From Hominimerdicola alba 8 (GTDB taxonomy: Bacteria > Bacillota > Clostridia > Oscillospirales > Ruminococcaceae): a stretch of 64,000 bases of DNA. Both the position numbers and the translations under genes were made by a program. The notes beneath the pieces are model-generated. The model searched no databases. It worked only from the letters and a program-made list of their open reading frames with translations, and was not told where the DNA came from. Of the stretch, positions 15,764 through 25,424 are shown piece by piece. The DNA is taken from assembly GCF_000178155.2 (NCBI RefSeq), contig NZ_ADKM02000100.1, forward strand, positions 18,437-82,436, in the 5' to 3' direction. How positions within the stretch are numbered: position 1 is the first letter of the stretch; every line of letters starts with the position of its first letter.

Positions 15764-18379
15764 ATGACACTGAAAGATATAGACGAATCTAAGCTAACGC
15801 CCATGATGCAGCAGTATGCTGCGGTGAAGAAAAAATATAAGAACCATATCCTCTTCTACCGACTGGGCGATTTCTATGAAATGTTTTTTGAAGATGCACT
15901 GCTGGTATCAAAAGAACTTGAACTGACTCTCACAGGCAGGGATTGCGGTCTTGAAGAACGTGCACCGATGTGCGGCGTGCCTTACCATGCCTGCGATGTC
16001 TACCTGAAAAAACTGATAGAAAAGGGTCATATGGTGGCGATATGTGAACAGACCAAAGACCCTTCCGAATGTCAGGGACTTGTCCCCCGTGAGGTCATAA
16101 GGGTGGTCACACCGGGTACACTTATTGAGAGCAGTATGCTCGATGAATCGTCAAACAATTATCTCTGCGCGTTCTATATGAAAGCTAAGGAAGCCTCGCT
16201 CTGCCTTGCGGATATCTCCACAGGCGAGGTGCATCTGTTTGAATTTTCGGGCAAAGATACCGCAAACAGCGCTATAAACGAACTGTCCAGATTTTCTCCC
16301 TCCGAGATACTTATAAACGATGCTGTCCTCTCGAATAAGGAGATATCAGCCTTTATCCGTGAAAAGATAAAGACCAGCGTCCAGCTGCTTGAAGATGCAG
16401 ACTTCGACCCCGAACACCACACCGATGAAGTGCTGACCCAGTTCTCGGTCAACAGCCTCGACTCGCTGGGACTGAAAGCTGACAGTATAAGCGCATTCGC
16501 GGTCTGCGGATTGTTCGCCTATATCCATGATACCCAGAAAGCGCTTGTCGGCAGATTTTCCGAGATAACCCGCCACGATGCCGACCCGATAATGACCATC
16601 GGCTTTACCGCAAGGCGCAATCTCGAACTTACCGAAACACTTCGCAATAAGCAGAAAAAAGGTTCTCTGCTTTGGGTCATCAGCAATACCAAGACCTCAA
16701 TGGGCAACCGTATGCTGAAATCATGGCTCGAACAGCCGCTCATTAATCCCGCAAAGATAATCGACAGACTCAATGCTGTTGAACAGCTGGTGCGCGACCC
16801 CGTTGCACTGGGCGAGATAAAGGAAGTTCTCGGCGGCGTGTATGACCTTGAACGCCTTATGACAAGGGTGATGTACAAGTCTGCCAGCCCCCGCGATATC
16901 AAGTCGCTCTCGCTTACTGCACTGAAACTTCCCGACCTGAAAAAACAGCTTTCGGCATTTGACGGCAAACTGCTCAAAGACTGTAACCGCCGCATCTCCA
17001 CCCTTGATGCCATTTCAAATCTGGTGGAAAATGCACTGGTCGATGAACCGCCCGCAAATGTCAAGGACGGCGGAGTGATACGCGACGGCTTCAATGAACA
17101 GCTTGACGGTCTGAGAAATATAATCTCAGGCGGCAAGGGCATAATAGATGACATTGCCGAGCGTGAAAAGGAAAAAACGGGCATCAAAACGCTGAAAATA
17201 GGCTATAACCGCGTTTTCGGCTACTATATCGAAGTCACAAAATCCTACTATGACCTGATACCCGATAACTATATCAGAAAGCAGACCCTCACCAACTGCG
17301 AGCGCTTCATAACCGATGAACTGAAAGTGGCTGAGAATACGATTCTCGGTGCCAGTGATAAGATACTCTCACTCGAACAGGAGATATTCACTGAAGTGCG
17401 CGACTTTATCGCCACACAGCTTCGCATAGTGCAGGATACAGCCACTGCTGTCGCTGAGGTAGATGTGCTTTGTTCCTACGCGACTGCGGCTATAAAGAAT
17501 AACTACACCAAGCCTGAGATAGCCATCGACGGCATAATAAACATCAAAAACGGCAGACATCCCGTTGTAGAACTTATGCAGACAGATGAGGTCTTCGTGC
17601 CCAACGATACTTATCTTGATCTGGGCAGCAACCGCATGTCTGTCATTACGGGACCAAATATGTCGGGTAAATCCACGTACATGCGTCAGGTGGCGCTGAT
17701 AACCCTTATGGCACAGATAGGCTGTTTCGTGCCCGCCGATTACGCCAAGATCTCGGTGGTCGATCAGATATTCACCCGTATAGGCGCATCTGATGACCTC
17801 ACCGCCGGTCAGTCAACTTTCATGGTGGAAATGAGTGAGGTCGCAGACATAGTAAAACATGCCACCAAAGACAGCCTTGTTATCCTCGATGAAGTGGGAA
17901 GAGGCACTTCTACTTTTGACGGCATAGCCATAGCCCGCTCGGTGTCTGAGTATATCTCCACATCGCGTTCGCTGGGCTGTAAGACCCTTTTCGCCACCCA
18001 TTACCATGAACTTATATCCCTTGAAGATGAACTTACGGGAGTAAAAAATTACTCTGTTGCAGTCAAGCGTCAGGGCGATAATATCAAGTTCCTGCGAAAG
18101 ATAGTTCCAGGCGGCGCAGATGAGAGTTACGGTATCGAAGTTGCAAAGCTGGCAGGTCTGCCAAGCAAGATAATCGGCAGAGCCAAATCTCTGCTGGGCG
18201 AGATGGAAGCCGAAGCCATCAAAGCAAAGGCTGCCGCCGCAAAAGCCGATGCCGACCAGATCTCATTCGATAAGATAAGCGACAGCATAGTGACAGATAA
18301 ACTCCGCAAGACCAATATTGACGAAATGAACGATGAAGAACTCCGCGCATTCGTCAAAGATCTGCTGAGGTATGTGTAA
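15764..18379 (+). CDS. mutS: DNA mismatch repair protein MutS
   Basis: MutS recognises mispaired bases and small loops and recruits MutL. The mismatch-binding N-terminus contains the conserved Phe-X-Glu wedge in FYEMFFEDA. Connector, lever and clamp domains follow. The ATPase has Walker A TGPNMSGKSTYMRQ (near residue 630) and Walker B LVILDEVGRGTSTFDG. The length of 871 is normal. I choose the ATG at 15764, since CGGAG ends 8 nt before it; a GTG at 15755 would overlap that site. mutL follows after 210 bp that hold a palindromic repeat. Nothing suggests inactivation. Confidence 0.96.
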   Translation: MTLKDIDESKLTPMMQQYAAVKKKYKNHILFYRLGDFYEMFFEDALLVSKELELTLTGRDCGLEERAPMCGVPYHACDVYLKKLIEKGHMVAICEQTKDPSECQGLVPREVIRVVTPGTLIESSMLDESSNNYLCAFYMKAKEASLCLADISTGEVHLFEFSGKDTANSAINELSRFSPSEILINDAVLSNKEISAFIREKIKTSVQLLEDADFDPEHHTDEVLTQFSVNSLDSLGLKADSISAFAVCGLFAYIHDTQKALVGRFSEITRHDADPIMTIGFTARRNLELTETLRNKQKKGSLLWVISNTKTSMGNRMLKSWLEQPLINPAKIIDRLNAVEQLVRDPVALGEIKEVLGGVYDLERLMTRVMYKSASPRDIKSLSLTALKLPDLKKQLSAFDGKLLKDCNRRISTLDAISNLVENALVDEPPANVKDGGVIRDGFNEQLDGLRNIISGGKGIIDDIAEREKEKTGIKTLKIGYNRVFGYYIEVTKSYYDLIPDNYIRKQTLTNCERFITDELKVAENTILGASDKILSLEQEIFTEVRDFIATQLRIVQDTATAVAEVDVLCSYATAAIKNNYTKPEIAIDGIINIKNGRHPVVELMQTDEVFVPNDTYLDLGSNRMSVITGPNMSGKSTYMRQVALITLMAQIGCFVPADYAKISVVDQIFTRIGASDDLTAGQSTFMVEMSEVADIVKHATKDSLVILDEVGRGTSTFDGIAIARSVSEYISTSRSLGCKTLFATHYHELISLEDELTGVKNYSVAVKRQGDNIKFLRKIVPGGADESYGIEVAKLAGLPSKIIGRAKSLLGEMEAEAIKAKAAAAKADADQISFDKISDSIVTDKLRKTNIDEMNDEELRAFVKDLLRYV

Positions 18380-18383
18380 TAAA

Positions 18384-18546
18384 TATGGTTGTCCCGCTGA
18401 CCACCGTACCAAACAGCCTTTCGGCGTTTACTATAACAATAGCCGGCGGTTTTCTTTCCCGCGCCGCAGGCGGGGAAAAGAAAACACCTCATAAATGTTC
18501 CTTGCCATACCTTTATTCTTAATGGTGTATCAAAGGGATGACCATA
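18384..18546 (+). repeat. Dispersed palindromic repeat, copy B
   Basis: A 163-bp member of the family also found at 14965 and 30651. The left end is TATGGTTGTCCCGCTGACC and the right end GGTGTATCAAAGGGATGACC-ATA. Its centre is a GC-rich hairpin (TTTCTTTCCCGCGCCGC then AGGCGGGGAAAAGAAAA). It fills the mutS-mutL gap. Confidence 0.75.
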
Positions 18547-18589
18547 ATAAACTTTAAGGCTGAACTTAGCCATAGAACAGGAAAGCAAA

Positions 18590-20731
18590 ATGTCAGAGAT
18601 AAGAGTTTTGAGCAGAGAAGTTTCCGAACTTATCGCCGCAGGTGAGGTCATCGACAGACCCGCTTCGGTGGTCAAGGAACTTCTTGAAAACGCCATAGAT
18701 GCAGGCGCAACGAACATAACCGTTGAGATAAAGAACGGCGGGCGCACCTATATGCGCGTCACCGATAACGGTAAGGGCATCGCACCCGACGATCTGCCCA
18801 CTGCCTTTCTTCGTCATGCCACCAGCAAGATCTCGCAGAAAGATGACCTTGACAGCATAATGACTCTCGGTTTTCGCGGTGAGGCGCTGGCTTCTATCTG
18901 TGCGGTGGCGAAAGTCGATGTGCTGACCAAGCGCAAGGACGACAGCTACGGCACTCACTACGCTATCGAGGGCGCGGAGGAAAAGACCAGTGAGCAGTGC
19001 GGCTGTCCCGATGGTACTACTTTTGTTGTAAGGGATATTTTCTACAACGTTCCCGCAAGACTTAAATTCCTAAAAAAAGACAGTTCCGAAGCAAACCACG
19101 TTGCCGATCTTGTCACTAAGCTGACCCTTTCTCACCCTGACATTTCTTTCAAACTGATACGCGATAACAAGACCGAACTGCTTACCGCAGGTGACGGCAA
19201 GATATATTCGGCAGTTTATTCGGTCTATGGCAGAGAATTTGCCAACAGCCTGATAGAAGTTGACTATACATGGCAGGGCATACACGTTCACGGTCATGCG
19301 GTCAAACCGCTGGAAGCCAAGCTGAACCGCAAGTTCCAGAATTTTTTCGTCAACGGCAGATTTGTCAAGTCAAAGGCTTGCGCCGCCGCACTGGAGGAAG
19401 CCTACCGCAATAATATAATGGTCGGAAAATTTCCCGCGTGTGTGCTGTATATAGACGTTCCGCCAAACACGGTAGATGTGAACGTACACCCCACTAAAAT
19501 AGAGGTGCGCTTCTCCGATGAAAAGCTGATGCACGAAGCCGTCTATTTCGCCGTGAAAAACGCGCTGATGGAGCGCGATGCTCCCCGCGAGATGGTGCTT
19601 GATAAAAAGAAGAATTTCTCCGCTCATGAACTTTACGATTTCCCGCCCGAAGACAACAGCGTTCAGCTGGAATTCGGCGTTGAAGAAAAAGAAACACTGA
19701 CTGAGGAAGTCCCCGCCGACAGCATTCGCGAGGAGATGGTCAAGCCTGTTGTCACCGAACCTGCAAAAGAGATGATGACACCCGAACAGCCCGCCCCTCA
19801 GCCGAAGCACGAGCCTGAAAAAATTCAGTATCAGCCGATGGCAGAAGATGACAGACCTCTTCCCCCGCCTCCTGAGGAAAAGCCTTTTGAGCCGAAAGTG
19901 ACAAAGGTAGAAAATATCCCCATAGATGAGGAAAGCCGTAAGGCGGGCGAAGACCTTTTCCTGTCTGAACTGGGCAGTGCTGAACCTGCACCCGCACCAA
20001 AACCGAAGGAAAAGATAACAGTCGAAGAGATAAACAAAGTGTTGCAGGAGATGCCTCTGCCCGATGCACCCGATGAAAACGACAGCAGTTTCCATTACAT
20101 CAGCGGCAGAAGTTTTGTGCGTTCGGTGGTGCAGGAAGTAAAGCGTACTCCCAACAAGCCCAAGCCGATAGTTGTCGGTGAACTTTTCAAGACCTACGTG
20201 GTGGCACAGGCGGGCGACGAGATGCTGCTTATGGATAAGCATGCCGCCCACGAAAGGTACATTTTCGAGAAGATAAAGGGCGATATAAACGAACTTGAAA
20301 CGCAGATGCTTCTCGAACCCGTCATGGTCATGCTTTCTTATGAAGAATATGATGCGCTGGCGGCAAATGTGGATAAACTGGGCAGACTGGGCTTCGAGAT
20401 AGAACCTGATGTCGCACCGACAGTGGCGGTCAAGGGCGTGCCGATAATTCTCGGCGCTGACAAGAACCCCACCGAAGTAGTGACTGCACTTGCAAAGAAT
20501 TTCATTCAGTGCAAGCATGACCCACAGCTGGATATATTCGATGACCTCTACCATTCGCTCGCATGCAAAGCGGCGATAAAGGCAAATGATGACAGTACAC
20601 TGATAGAATTGCAGGCACTTCTCAATGCGGTCTACGAAAATAATGAAACGCGCTATTGTCCTCACGGCAGACCAGTGCTGATAAAGCTGACAAAAAAGGA
20701 TATCGAACGCCAGTTCAGAAGACTGGTCTGA
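18590..20731 (+). CDS. mutL: DNA mismatch repair protein MutL
   Basis: MutL couples mismatch recognition by MutS to strand removal. The N-terminal GHKL ATPase (residues 1-330) has ELIAAGEVIDRPASVVKELL, the DNGKGI box and GFRGEALASI. A long Pro/Glu-rich linker covers about residues 345-510. The C-terminal dimerisation domain has DKHAAHERYIFE, a variant of the DQHA(X)2E(X)4E endonuclease motif, and CPHGRPV near the end. It should therefore nick DNA itself, as expected in an organism without MutH. Its 713 residues exceed the Bacillus protein because of the linker. The ATG follows AGGAAAG by 4-5 nt. Confidence 0.96.
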   Translation: MSEIRVLSREVSELIAAGEVIDRPASVVKELLENAIDAGATNITVEIKNGGRTYMRVTDNGKGIAPDDLPTAFLRHATSKISQKDDLDSIMTLGFRGEALASICAVAKVDVLTKRKDDSYGTHYAIEGAEEKTSEQCGCPDGTTFVVRDIFYNVPARLKFLKKDSSEANHVADLVTKLTLSHPDISFKLIRDNKTELLTAGDGKIYSAVYSVYGREFANSLIEVDYTWQGIHVHGHAVKPLEAKLNRKFQNFFVNGRFVKSKACAAALEEAYRNNIMVGKFPACVLYIDVPPNTVDVNVHPTKIEVRFSDEKLMHEAVYFAVKNALMERDAPREMVLDKKKNFSAHELYDFPPEDNSVQLEFGVEEKETLTEEVPADSIREEMVKPVVTEPAKEMMTPEQPAPQPKHEPEKIQYQPMAEDDRPLPPPPEEKPFEPKVTKVENIPIDEESRKAGEDLFLSELGSAEPAPAPKPKEKITVEEINKVLQEMPLPDAPDENDSSFHYISGRSFVRSVVQEVKRTPNKPKPIVVGELFKTYVVAQAGDEMLLMDKHAAHERYIFEKIKGDINELETQMLLEPVMVMLSYEEYDALAANVDKLGRLGFEIEPDVAPTVAVKGVPIILGADKNPTEVVTALAKNFIQCKHDPQLDIFDDLYHSLACKAAIKANDDSTLIELQALLNAVYENNETRYCPHGRPVLIKLTKKDIERQFRRLV

Positions 20732-20804
20732 CCCATATGATGTTGAATGACAGTGCCGATGCCGCAAAAGTGTCGGCAGGACCGATATAAAACGAGGTGA
20801 TAAG

Positions 20805-21767
20805 GTGGACGAAAACAAAATACCTCTGCTGGTCATAGCAGGACCGACCGCATCGGGCAAAACTGCACTGGCGGTAGAACTGGCAAAACTCTATGACGGC
20901 GAAGTTATATCGGCTGACTCTATGCAGATATACAAAGGACTGAATATCGCCACCGCAAAGCCGACTATCGAAGAGATGCAGGGCGTTCCCCATCATCTGA
21001 TAGATTTTCTCGATGCGGGCGAACCGTTCAGCGTGGCAGATTATGTGACGCTTGCATCAGAGAAGATACGCGAAGTCAGGAACAGAGGACATCTGCCGAT
21101 AATATGCGGCGGAACAGGGCTGTATATCAGTTCACTGGTGGATAATATAATCTTTGATGACACAGGCAGTGACCCCGCCATACGCGCACGCCTGGAGAAG
21201 CAGGCAAAAGAAGAGGGCGCACATGCCCTCTGGCTGAAACTGTGTGAGGTAGACCCCGAAACTGCTGCTAAGGTACATGAGAATAACCTTCCCCGCGTTA
21301 TAAGAGGACTGGAAGTCTTTGAACTGACAGGTACCAGACTGTCAGAACATAAACTAAACAGCAGGCGCGAACCATCGCCCTATAATGCTTGTATCATAGG
21401 GCTGACCGCCGAGAACAGACAATATCTATATGACCGCATCGAGCGGAGAGTACATATAATGGCTGAAAACGGCATGGTGGAAGAATGCAGGGAAGTCTGG
21501 CAAAAGGGCGGACTTGCAACAGCAGGTCAGGCAATAGGCTATAAGGAACTTGTGCCATATTTCGAGGGCAGCGCTTCACTTGAAGAGTGCCTTGATAAAA
21601 TAATCCTTGAAACAAGACATTACGCTAAAAGACAGCTGACATGGTTTAGGCGAGTTGACAATATTTCGTGGGTCAAAATTGATATTTTTGACGATTTGAA
21701 AAAAATTATTGAAAATGTTCAAAAGATAGTAGCCAAATCAGAAATTATGTGTTATAATATAAAATGA
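20805..21767 (+). CDS. miaA: tRNA dimethylallyltransferase MiaA
   Basis: MiaA transfers the dimethylallyl group to A37 of tRNAs reading U-starting codons, making the substrate of MiaB (encoded at 13562). The P-loop GPTASGKT lies at residues 13-20, and the substrate-site residues ISADSMQIYKGLNIATAKPT follow. LPIICGGTGLYISSL and TRHYAKRQLTWFRR near the C-terminus are typical. The length of 320 is normal. The start is GTG at 20805, placed 5 nt after GAGGTGA. It is spaced 73 bp from mutL with no terminator, and its 3' end contains the hfq promoter. Confidence 0.95.
   Translation: MDENKIPLLVIAGPTASGKTALAVELAKLYDGEVISADSMQIYKGLNIATAKPTIEEMQGVPHHLIDFLDAGEPFSVADYVTLASEKIREVRNRGHLPIICGGTGLYISSLVDNIIFDDTGSDPAIRARLEKQAKEEGAHALWLKLCEVDPETAAKVHENNLPRVIRGLEVFELTGTRLSEHKLNSRREPSPYNACIIGLTAENRQYLYDRIERRVHIMAENGMVEECREVWQKGGLATAGQAIGYKELVPYFEGSASLEECLDKIILETRHYAKRQLTWFRRVDNISWVKIDIFDDLKKIIENVQKIVAKSEIMCYNIK
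21750..21758 (+). promoter_or_regulatory. Extended -10 promoter for hfq inside the miaA 3' end
   Basis: TGTTATAAT (TG at 21750-21751, TATAAT at 21753-21758) forms an extended -10 element. No good -35 is present at 17 bp. It would give an RNA with a ~65 nt leader to the hfq start. Confidence 0.55.
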
Positions 21768-21832
21768 TGTATTGTAATGATATATCCGATAAGTGAAAAC
21801 CTACACGAAGAAATAGAGAAGGAGTGTAAAAA

Positions 21833-22081
21833 ATGAATAAGAATATCAATCTTCAGGACGTTTTTCTGAATCAGGCAAGGAAGGAGCAGGTGATGGTCAA
21901 GTTCATACTTATGAACGGCTATCAGTTCAAGGGCATAGTAAAGGCTTTTGACAGCTATGTGGTATTCCTTGACTGTGAGGGAAAGCAGAACGTTGTTTAC
22001 AAGCATGCTATCTCCACCATAGTTCCCGACCGTTCGGTAAATATCCACGACGCGACAAGAACTAACCAGAGCGAAGGCTAA
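21833..22081 (+). CDS. hfq: RNA chaperone Hfq
   Basis: The 82-residue Sm-like protein forms a hexameric ring that binds small RNAs and mRNAs. The Sm1 region ([19 protein letters not shown], then [17 protein letters not shown]) and the Sm2 motif [10 protein letters not shown] are both intact. The QD and FD residues of the proximal face are present. The C-terminal tail is short. The ATG follows AAGGAG by about 8 nt. The miaA-hfq adjacency is conserved in many bacteria. Confidence 0.96.
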   Translation: MNKNINLQDVFLNQARKEQVMVKFILMNGYQFKGIVKAFDSYVVFLDCEGKQNVVYKHAISTIVPDRSVNIHDATRTNQSEG

Positions 22082-22096
22082 AAAGGTCGTGCAGAA

Positions 22097-23326
22097 ATGA
22101 ATTCATTGACCGTAAAAATACTTGCGGGACTTGTTTCTTTACTGATGATAACGACCATATGTACACAGATCTATTACTTTGTACATGACAAGCATGATAC
22201 CGAAGAGGCGGTGCTTGCCACTGTAAATGAAGATATTTTGTTTGACGGCATAATCGTCAGGGATGAGAGCGTTGTCACCTATAATGGTGACGGCGTGCTT
22301 GATTATAAGTATGCTGACGGCAGTAAGGTATCGATGAACAGCACTATCGCAGAGGTCTATCCGTCTGAACAGGCTATCTACGCCAAAGACAGGATAGCCG
22401 AGATAGATGAGCAGATCGCTCTGCTGGAAAAGGCGCAGGATCCCGCAACGACAAATTATGCTGAGCCTGAAGCACTGCTGGCAGGGGTAAGGCGCGGTTA
22501 TGACCAGCTGCTTGAATCTATTGAAAACAGGGAACTGGATAAACTGCCCGAAATAAAATCGCAGATCGAACTGAACAGCAATATGTACGGTGTCATAACA
22601 GGCACCGAAGCAGGCTTTGATGACGCGATAAGCAAACTGAAAGCTGAAAAGGCTGAGCTGAGTGATGCCGCAGGTGCGCCGCAGGATACCATAAAGGCTG
22701 ACAGGACAGGCTATTTCGTGTCTTATGCTGACGGTTATGAGGATTCACTCAGAATGTCTGATGTCGGCAGGCTGACCGAAAGTCAGATACGTGAAATAAT
22801 CAAGGGCGGCAAAAGCGTCCCCGCAAACGCCATCGGCAAGACCTTTGACAACTATCAGTGCAAGATAGTCGGCATAGTCAAGGCAGATTCGAGGATAACC
22901 GATGATGCGGCAGTGTCGCTGAAACTAAATTCGTCACGCACTGTCTATGACTGCACCGTTGATTCAGTGAAAAAAACAGGCGAAAATATGATAGTCGTGC
23001 TTGACTGTGACAGGGTCGATCAGACATTGGTAGGTCAGCGCGCGCTTTCCGCCAAACTGATATTTGACGAGTATCAGGGCATCAGGGTACCCAGAAGTGC
23101 GCTGAGATTTCAGGGCGATGACAAGGGCGTTTATGTGATGCTTGGCAAGGATATTTCTTTCAAAAAAATAAATGTCATTTATGAAGGCGATGATTTTGTA
23201 CTGTCGGAGAATACTTCTGATGAGGAGTATCTTCTGCTTTACGATCAAATTCTGCTAGAGGTGGTATCAAATAAAGATGTGTCAGTCAGCAGTAAAGCCG
23301 AACGGGACGACGGATCCTCAGAATGA
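22097..23326 (+). CDS. HlyD-like membrane-fusion/adaptor protein of the division cluster
   Basis: The 409-residue protein has an N-terminal membrane helix (VKILAGLVSLLMITTICTQI). A lipoyl/barrel-sandwich part comes next (FDGIIVRDESVVTYNGDG). A short coiled coil lies at about residues 95-200 and a beta-barrel after it, ending in an acidic tail. This layout is that of HlyD-type periplasmic adaptor proteins, used by Gram-positives in extracytoplasmic assembly or export. No transporter gene is adjacent. In Clostridia a gene like this often sits directly before ylmE and sepF, so a link to division or septal envelope assembly is inferred only from context. It begins 15 bp after hfq, and its last 50 bp overlap the ylmE frame. 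Confidence 0.7.
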   Translation: MNSLTVKILAGLVSLLMITTICTQIYYFVHDKHDTEEAVLATVNEDILFDGIIVRDESVVTYNGDGVLDYKYADGSKVSMNSTIAEVYPSEQAIYAKDRIAEIDEQIALLEKAQDPATTNYAEPEALLAGVRRGYDQLLESIENRELDKLPEIKSQIELNSNMYGVITGTEAGFDDAISKLKAEKAELSDAAGAPQDTIKADRTGYFVSYADGYEDSLRMSDVGRLTESQIREIIKGGKSVPANAIGKTFDNYQCKIVGIVKADSRITDDAAVSLKLNSSRTVYDCTVDSVKKTGENMIVVLDCDRVDQTLVGQRALSAKLIFDEYQGIRVPRSALRFQGDDKGVYVMLGKDISFKKINVIYEGDDFVLSENTSDEEYLLLYDQILLEVVSNKDVSVSSKAERDDGSSE

Positions 23327-24017
23327 GTTCGGCAATGTTCTGGAAAACTATAAGAGAATTATATATAATGTAGAGAATGCTAAGGCTAAGTACCGCAGTG
23401 CTGATGATAATGTCAGCATAATGGCGGTGACTAAGACGGTGGCGCCCGAAAAGATCAATTTTGCCATCTCGCAGGGCATCACTCTTCTGGGCGAGAACAG
23501 AGTCCAGGAGTACCTTTCAAAAAAAGATCAGTACGACAAAACGGCGCAGGTGCATATGATAGGACGCCTGCAAACAAATAAAGTCAAGTATATCATAAAC
23601 GAAGTCGCAATGATACAGTCGGTAGACAGCATCAAACTCGCAAAAGAGATAAACAGACTCGCTGTAAAAAATGACAGGGTCATGGATGTCCTGCTGGAAA
23701 TAAATATAGGCGACGAAGCGAGCAAGAGCGGGGTCGCGGCAGAAGGGCTGGATGAACTGATCTATGAGGCGGCACAGCTTGAAAATGTGCGCATCAAAGG
23801 TCTTATGGCGATACCTCCTGTCGGCTGTGGTGAGGATATGTTTGACAAGATGCACAGCATATTTCTGCGTGTAAAGGAAATGGCTGTACCCGGTGTTTCT
23901 ATGGAAACGCTTTCTATGGGAATGTCGGGCGATTATGAGCTTGCCATAAAACACGGCTCAAATCTCGTTAGGATAGGCACTGCGCTTTTCGGTGCCAGAA
24001 ACTATTTGGAGGGTTAG
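23277..24017 (+). CDS. ylmE: YggS/YlmE family pyridoxal-phosphate homeostasis protein
   Basis: This PLP-binding TIM-barrel protein helps keep free pyridoxal phosphate and amino/keto acid pools in balance. The PLP lysine is in SIMAVTKTV (about residue 53). LGENRVQEYL, HMIGRLQTNKVKY and the phosphate-binding LSMGMSGDYELAI and GSNLVRIGTALFG segments follow. The first ATG (23277) overlaps the preceding gene by 50 bp. I keep it because GAGGTGG lies about 12 nt upstream and no later ATG or GTG precedes the conserved core. About 15 N-terminal residues are therefore extra to the family. In Firmicutes it is usually next to sepF. Confidence 0.93.
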   Translation: MCQSAVKPNGTTDPQNEFGNVLENYKRIIYNVENAKAKYRSADDNVSIMAVTKTVAPEKINFAISQGITLLGENRVQEYLSKKDQYDKTAQVHMIGRLQTNKVKYIINEVAMIQSVDSIKLAKEINRLAVKNDRVMDVLLEINIGDEASKSGVAAEGLDELIYEAAQLENVRIKGLMAIPPVGCGEDMFDKMHSIFLRVKEMAVPGVSMETLSMGMSGDYELAIKHGSNLVRIGTALFGARNYLEG

Positions 24018-24020
24018 TAA

Positions 24021-24626
24021 ATGGGCTTAGTAAAAGGTTTTAAAAATCTTTTCTTTGGCGAAGAGGAAGAGGCGGATCAGCCCGATTTCGATCCTGATTT
24101 CTCGATGCCGAAAGGAAAACGCAGCTCCTCAGGTAAAGACGATATTTTTGACCATGAAAGCGAGCTGAACGGGTTTAAAGTAAATACAGGTTCAAAAAAC
24201 AGCGGAACTGAAAAAAATTCAGTCTTCACAGAAGGCTATGATGATGTTTTTTCAAAACCGTACACATCAGGCGAGCCTAGCTTTACCGGCAGACCCGCTC
24301 AGGAAAAAACATATGAGGAGGAGCATACTATGGGCTTTGAACAGACAACAACTTTACAGATCGTACTTGCAAGACCTATTGATTTTTCAGAGGTTAGAAG
24401 CATTGGCGATGACATCAACGCATACAAGACAGTAATACTCAACCTTGAAATGGTAAAGAGTGACGATGCCAAGAGGATACTTGATTTCCTTTCGGGCGTT
24501 GCTTACGCAAATAAGGCACAGATCAAAATGATGGCACAGAAGACTTTCGCTATCATGTCAAAGAATGTGAAGTTCGATGGCAAGGATCTGCTGACCGAAC
24601 TGGAAAATAACGGCTATAGTTTCTGA
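24021..24626 (+). CDS. sepF: Cell division protein SepF
   Basis: SepF bundles FtsZ and tethers it to the membrane at the septum. The N-terminal amphipathic helix (MGLVKGFKNLFFG) suits membrane binding. A charged, Ser/Gly-rich linker covers about residues 15-105. The globular SepF domain (about 108-200) has LARPIDFSEVRSIGDDI and VILNLEMVKSDDAKRILDFL. The 201-residue length is somewhat above average because of the linker. The gene starts 3 bp after ylmE and is followed after 5 bp by ylmH. Confidence 0.95.
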   Translation: MGLVKGFKNLFFGEEEEADQPDFDPDFSMPKGKRSSSGKDDIFDHESELNGFKVNTGSKNSGTEKNSVFTEGYDDVFSKPYTSGEPSFTGRPAQEKTYEEEHTMGFEQTTTLQIVLARPIDFSEVRSIGDDINAYKTVILNLEMVKSDDAKRILDFLSGVAYANKAQIKMMAQKTFAIMSKNVKFDGKDLLTELENNGYSF

Positions 24627-24631
24627 TAAAG

Positions 24632-25411
24632 ATGCAGAGAAATTTCTCGTTCCTGACTGATATCACCGATGACGATAAACGTCTGCTGTCAAGGTTTCTG
24701 GACTGGACTGAGATGGCTGAGGAGAAATACATAACAAAGCATTCTGCATTTCTCGATGAAAGACAGTGCAGGCTTTGTGAAAAAGTCATGGCATCTGTGA
24801 AATACGAAAATTACCTGCTGTGGGGCGGATATGAGGGCGCTGAACGAAAGATGCTCTGCGTTTATCCGCAGTACGGCGATGAAGATATAAAAAGCAGTTT
24901 TCCGATGACTGCGGTGACCTTTAAATACCGCAGTGAAGACAAACTCAGCCACAGAGATTTTCTGGGTTCGCTGATGGCGCTCGGGATCACCCGTGACTGC
25001 GTGGGAGATATTCTTGTGGGCGATGGCAGGACTTCTGTTTTCGTCAAGGATACTGCCGCGCGCGATGTAATGTCTGTCAGCAAGATAGGCAGGGTAGGCG
25101 TAAAGACAGAAGATGGGTTTGATCCCTCAACGGTCATAATGCCGGAATTCCGTGAAATAACGGGAACCGTCGCTTCACTGAGGCTCGATAGTGTGCTTTC
25201 GCTGGCACTGAGGATCTCAAGAGAAAAGGCTTCTGCGCTTATAAAAGGCGGGGCGGTAGAGATATCCCATGTCAGAACAGAGCAGACGAGCAAACATGTG
25301 GAGGTCGGTGAAAAGATATCGGCAAGGGGATACGGCAAGTTCCTCGTCAAGTCGGTGGACGGCGTCAGCCATAAGGACAGACTGCATATAACTATTTGTA
25401 AATATATTTAG
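24632..25411 (+). CDS. ylmH: YlmH-type S4-domain RNA-binding protein
   Basis: This 259-residue protein ends with an S4 RNA-binding domain (about residues 185-245, LRLDSVLSLALRISREKASA then GGAVEISHVRTEQTSKHVEVG). The N-terminal part matches YlmH (FLDERQCRLCEKV, then ERKMLCVYPQY). YlmH proteins bind ribosomes or tRNA-bearing large subunits and have been tied to ribosome rescue. The gene lies in the division cluster between sepF and divIVA, as in B. subtilis. The ylmG gene usually found between sepF and ylmH is missing here. Confidence 0.92.
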   Translation: MQRNFSFLTDITDDDKRLLSRFLDWTEMAEEKYITKHSAFLDERQCRLCEKVMASVKYENYLLWGGYEGAERKMLCVYPQYGDEDIKSSFPMTAVTFKYRSEDKLSHRDFLGSLMALGITRDCVGDILVGDGRTSVFVKDTAARDVMSVSKIGRVGVKTEDGFDPSTVIMPEFREITGTVASLRLDSVLSLALRISREKASALIKGGAVEISHVRTEQTSKHVEVGEKISARGYGKFLVKSVDGVSHKDRLHITICKYI

Positions 25412-25424
25412 GAGGGCTATAAAA

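Noticed and set aside
19370..20860. 496-residue minus-strand open frame
   Set aside because: Lies antisense inside mutL; the translation is a shadow of the real gene with no family resemblance.
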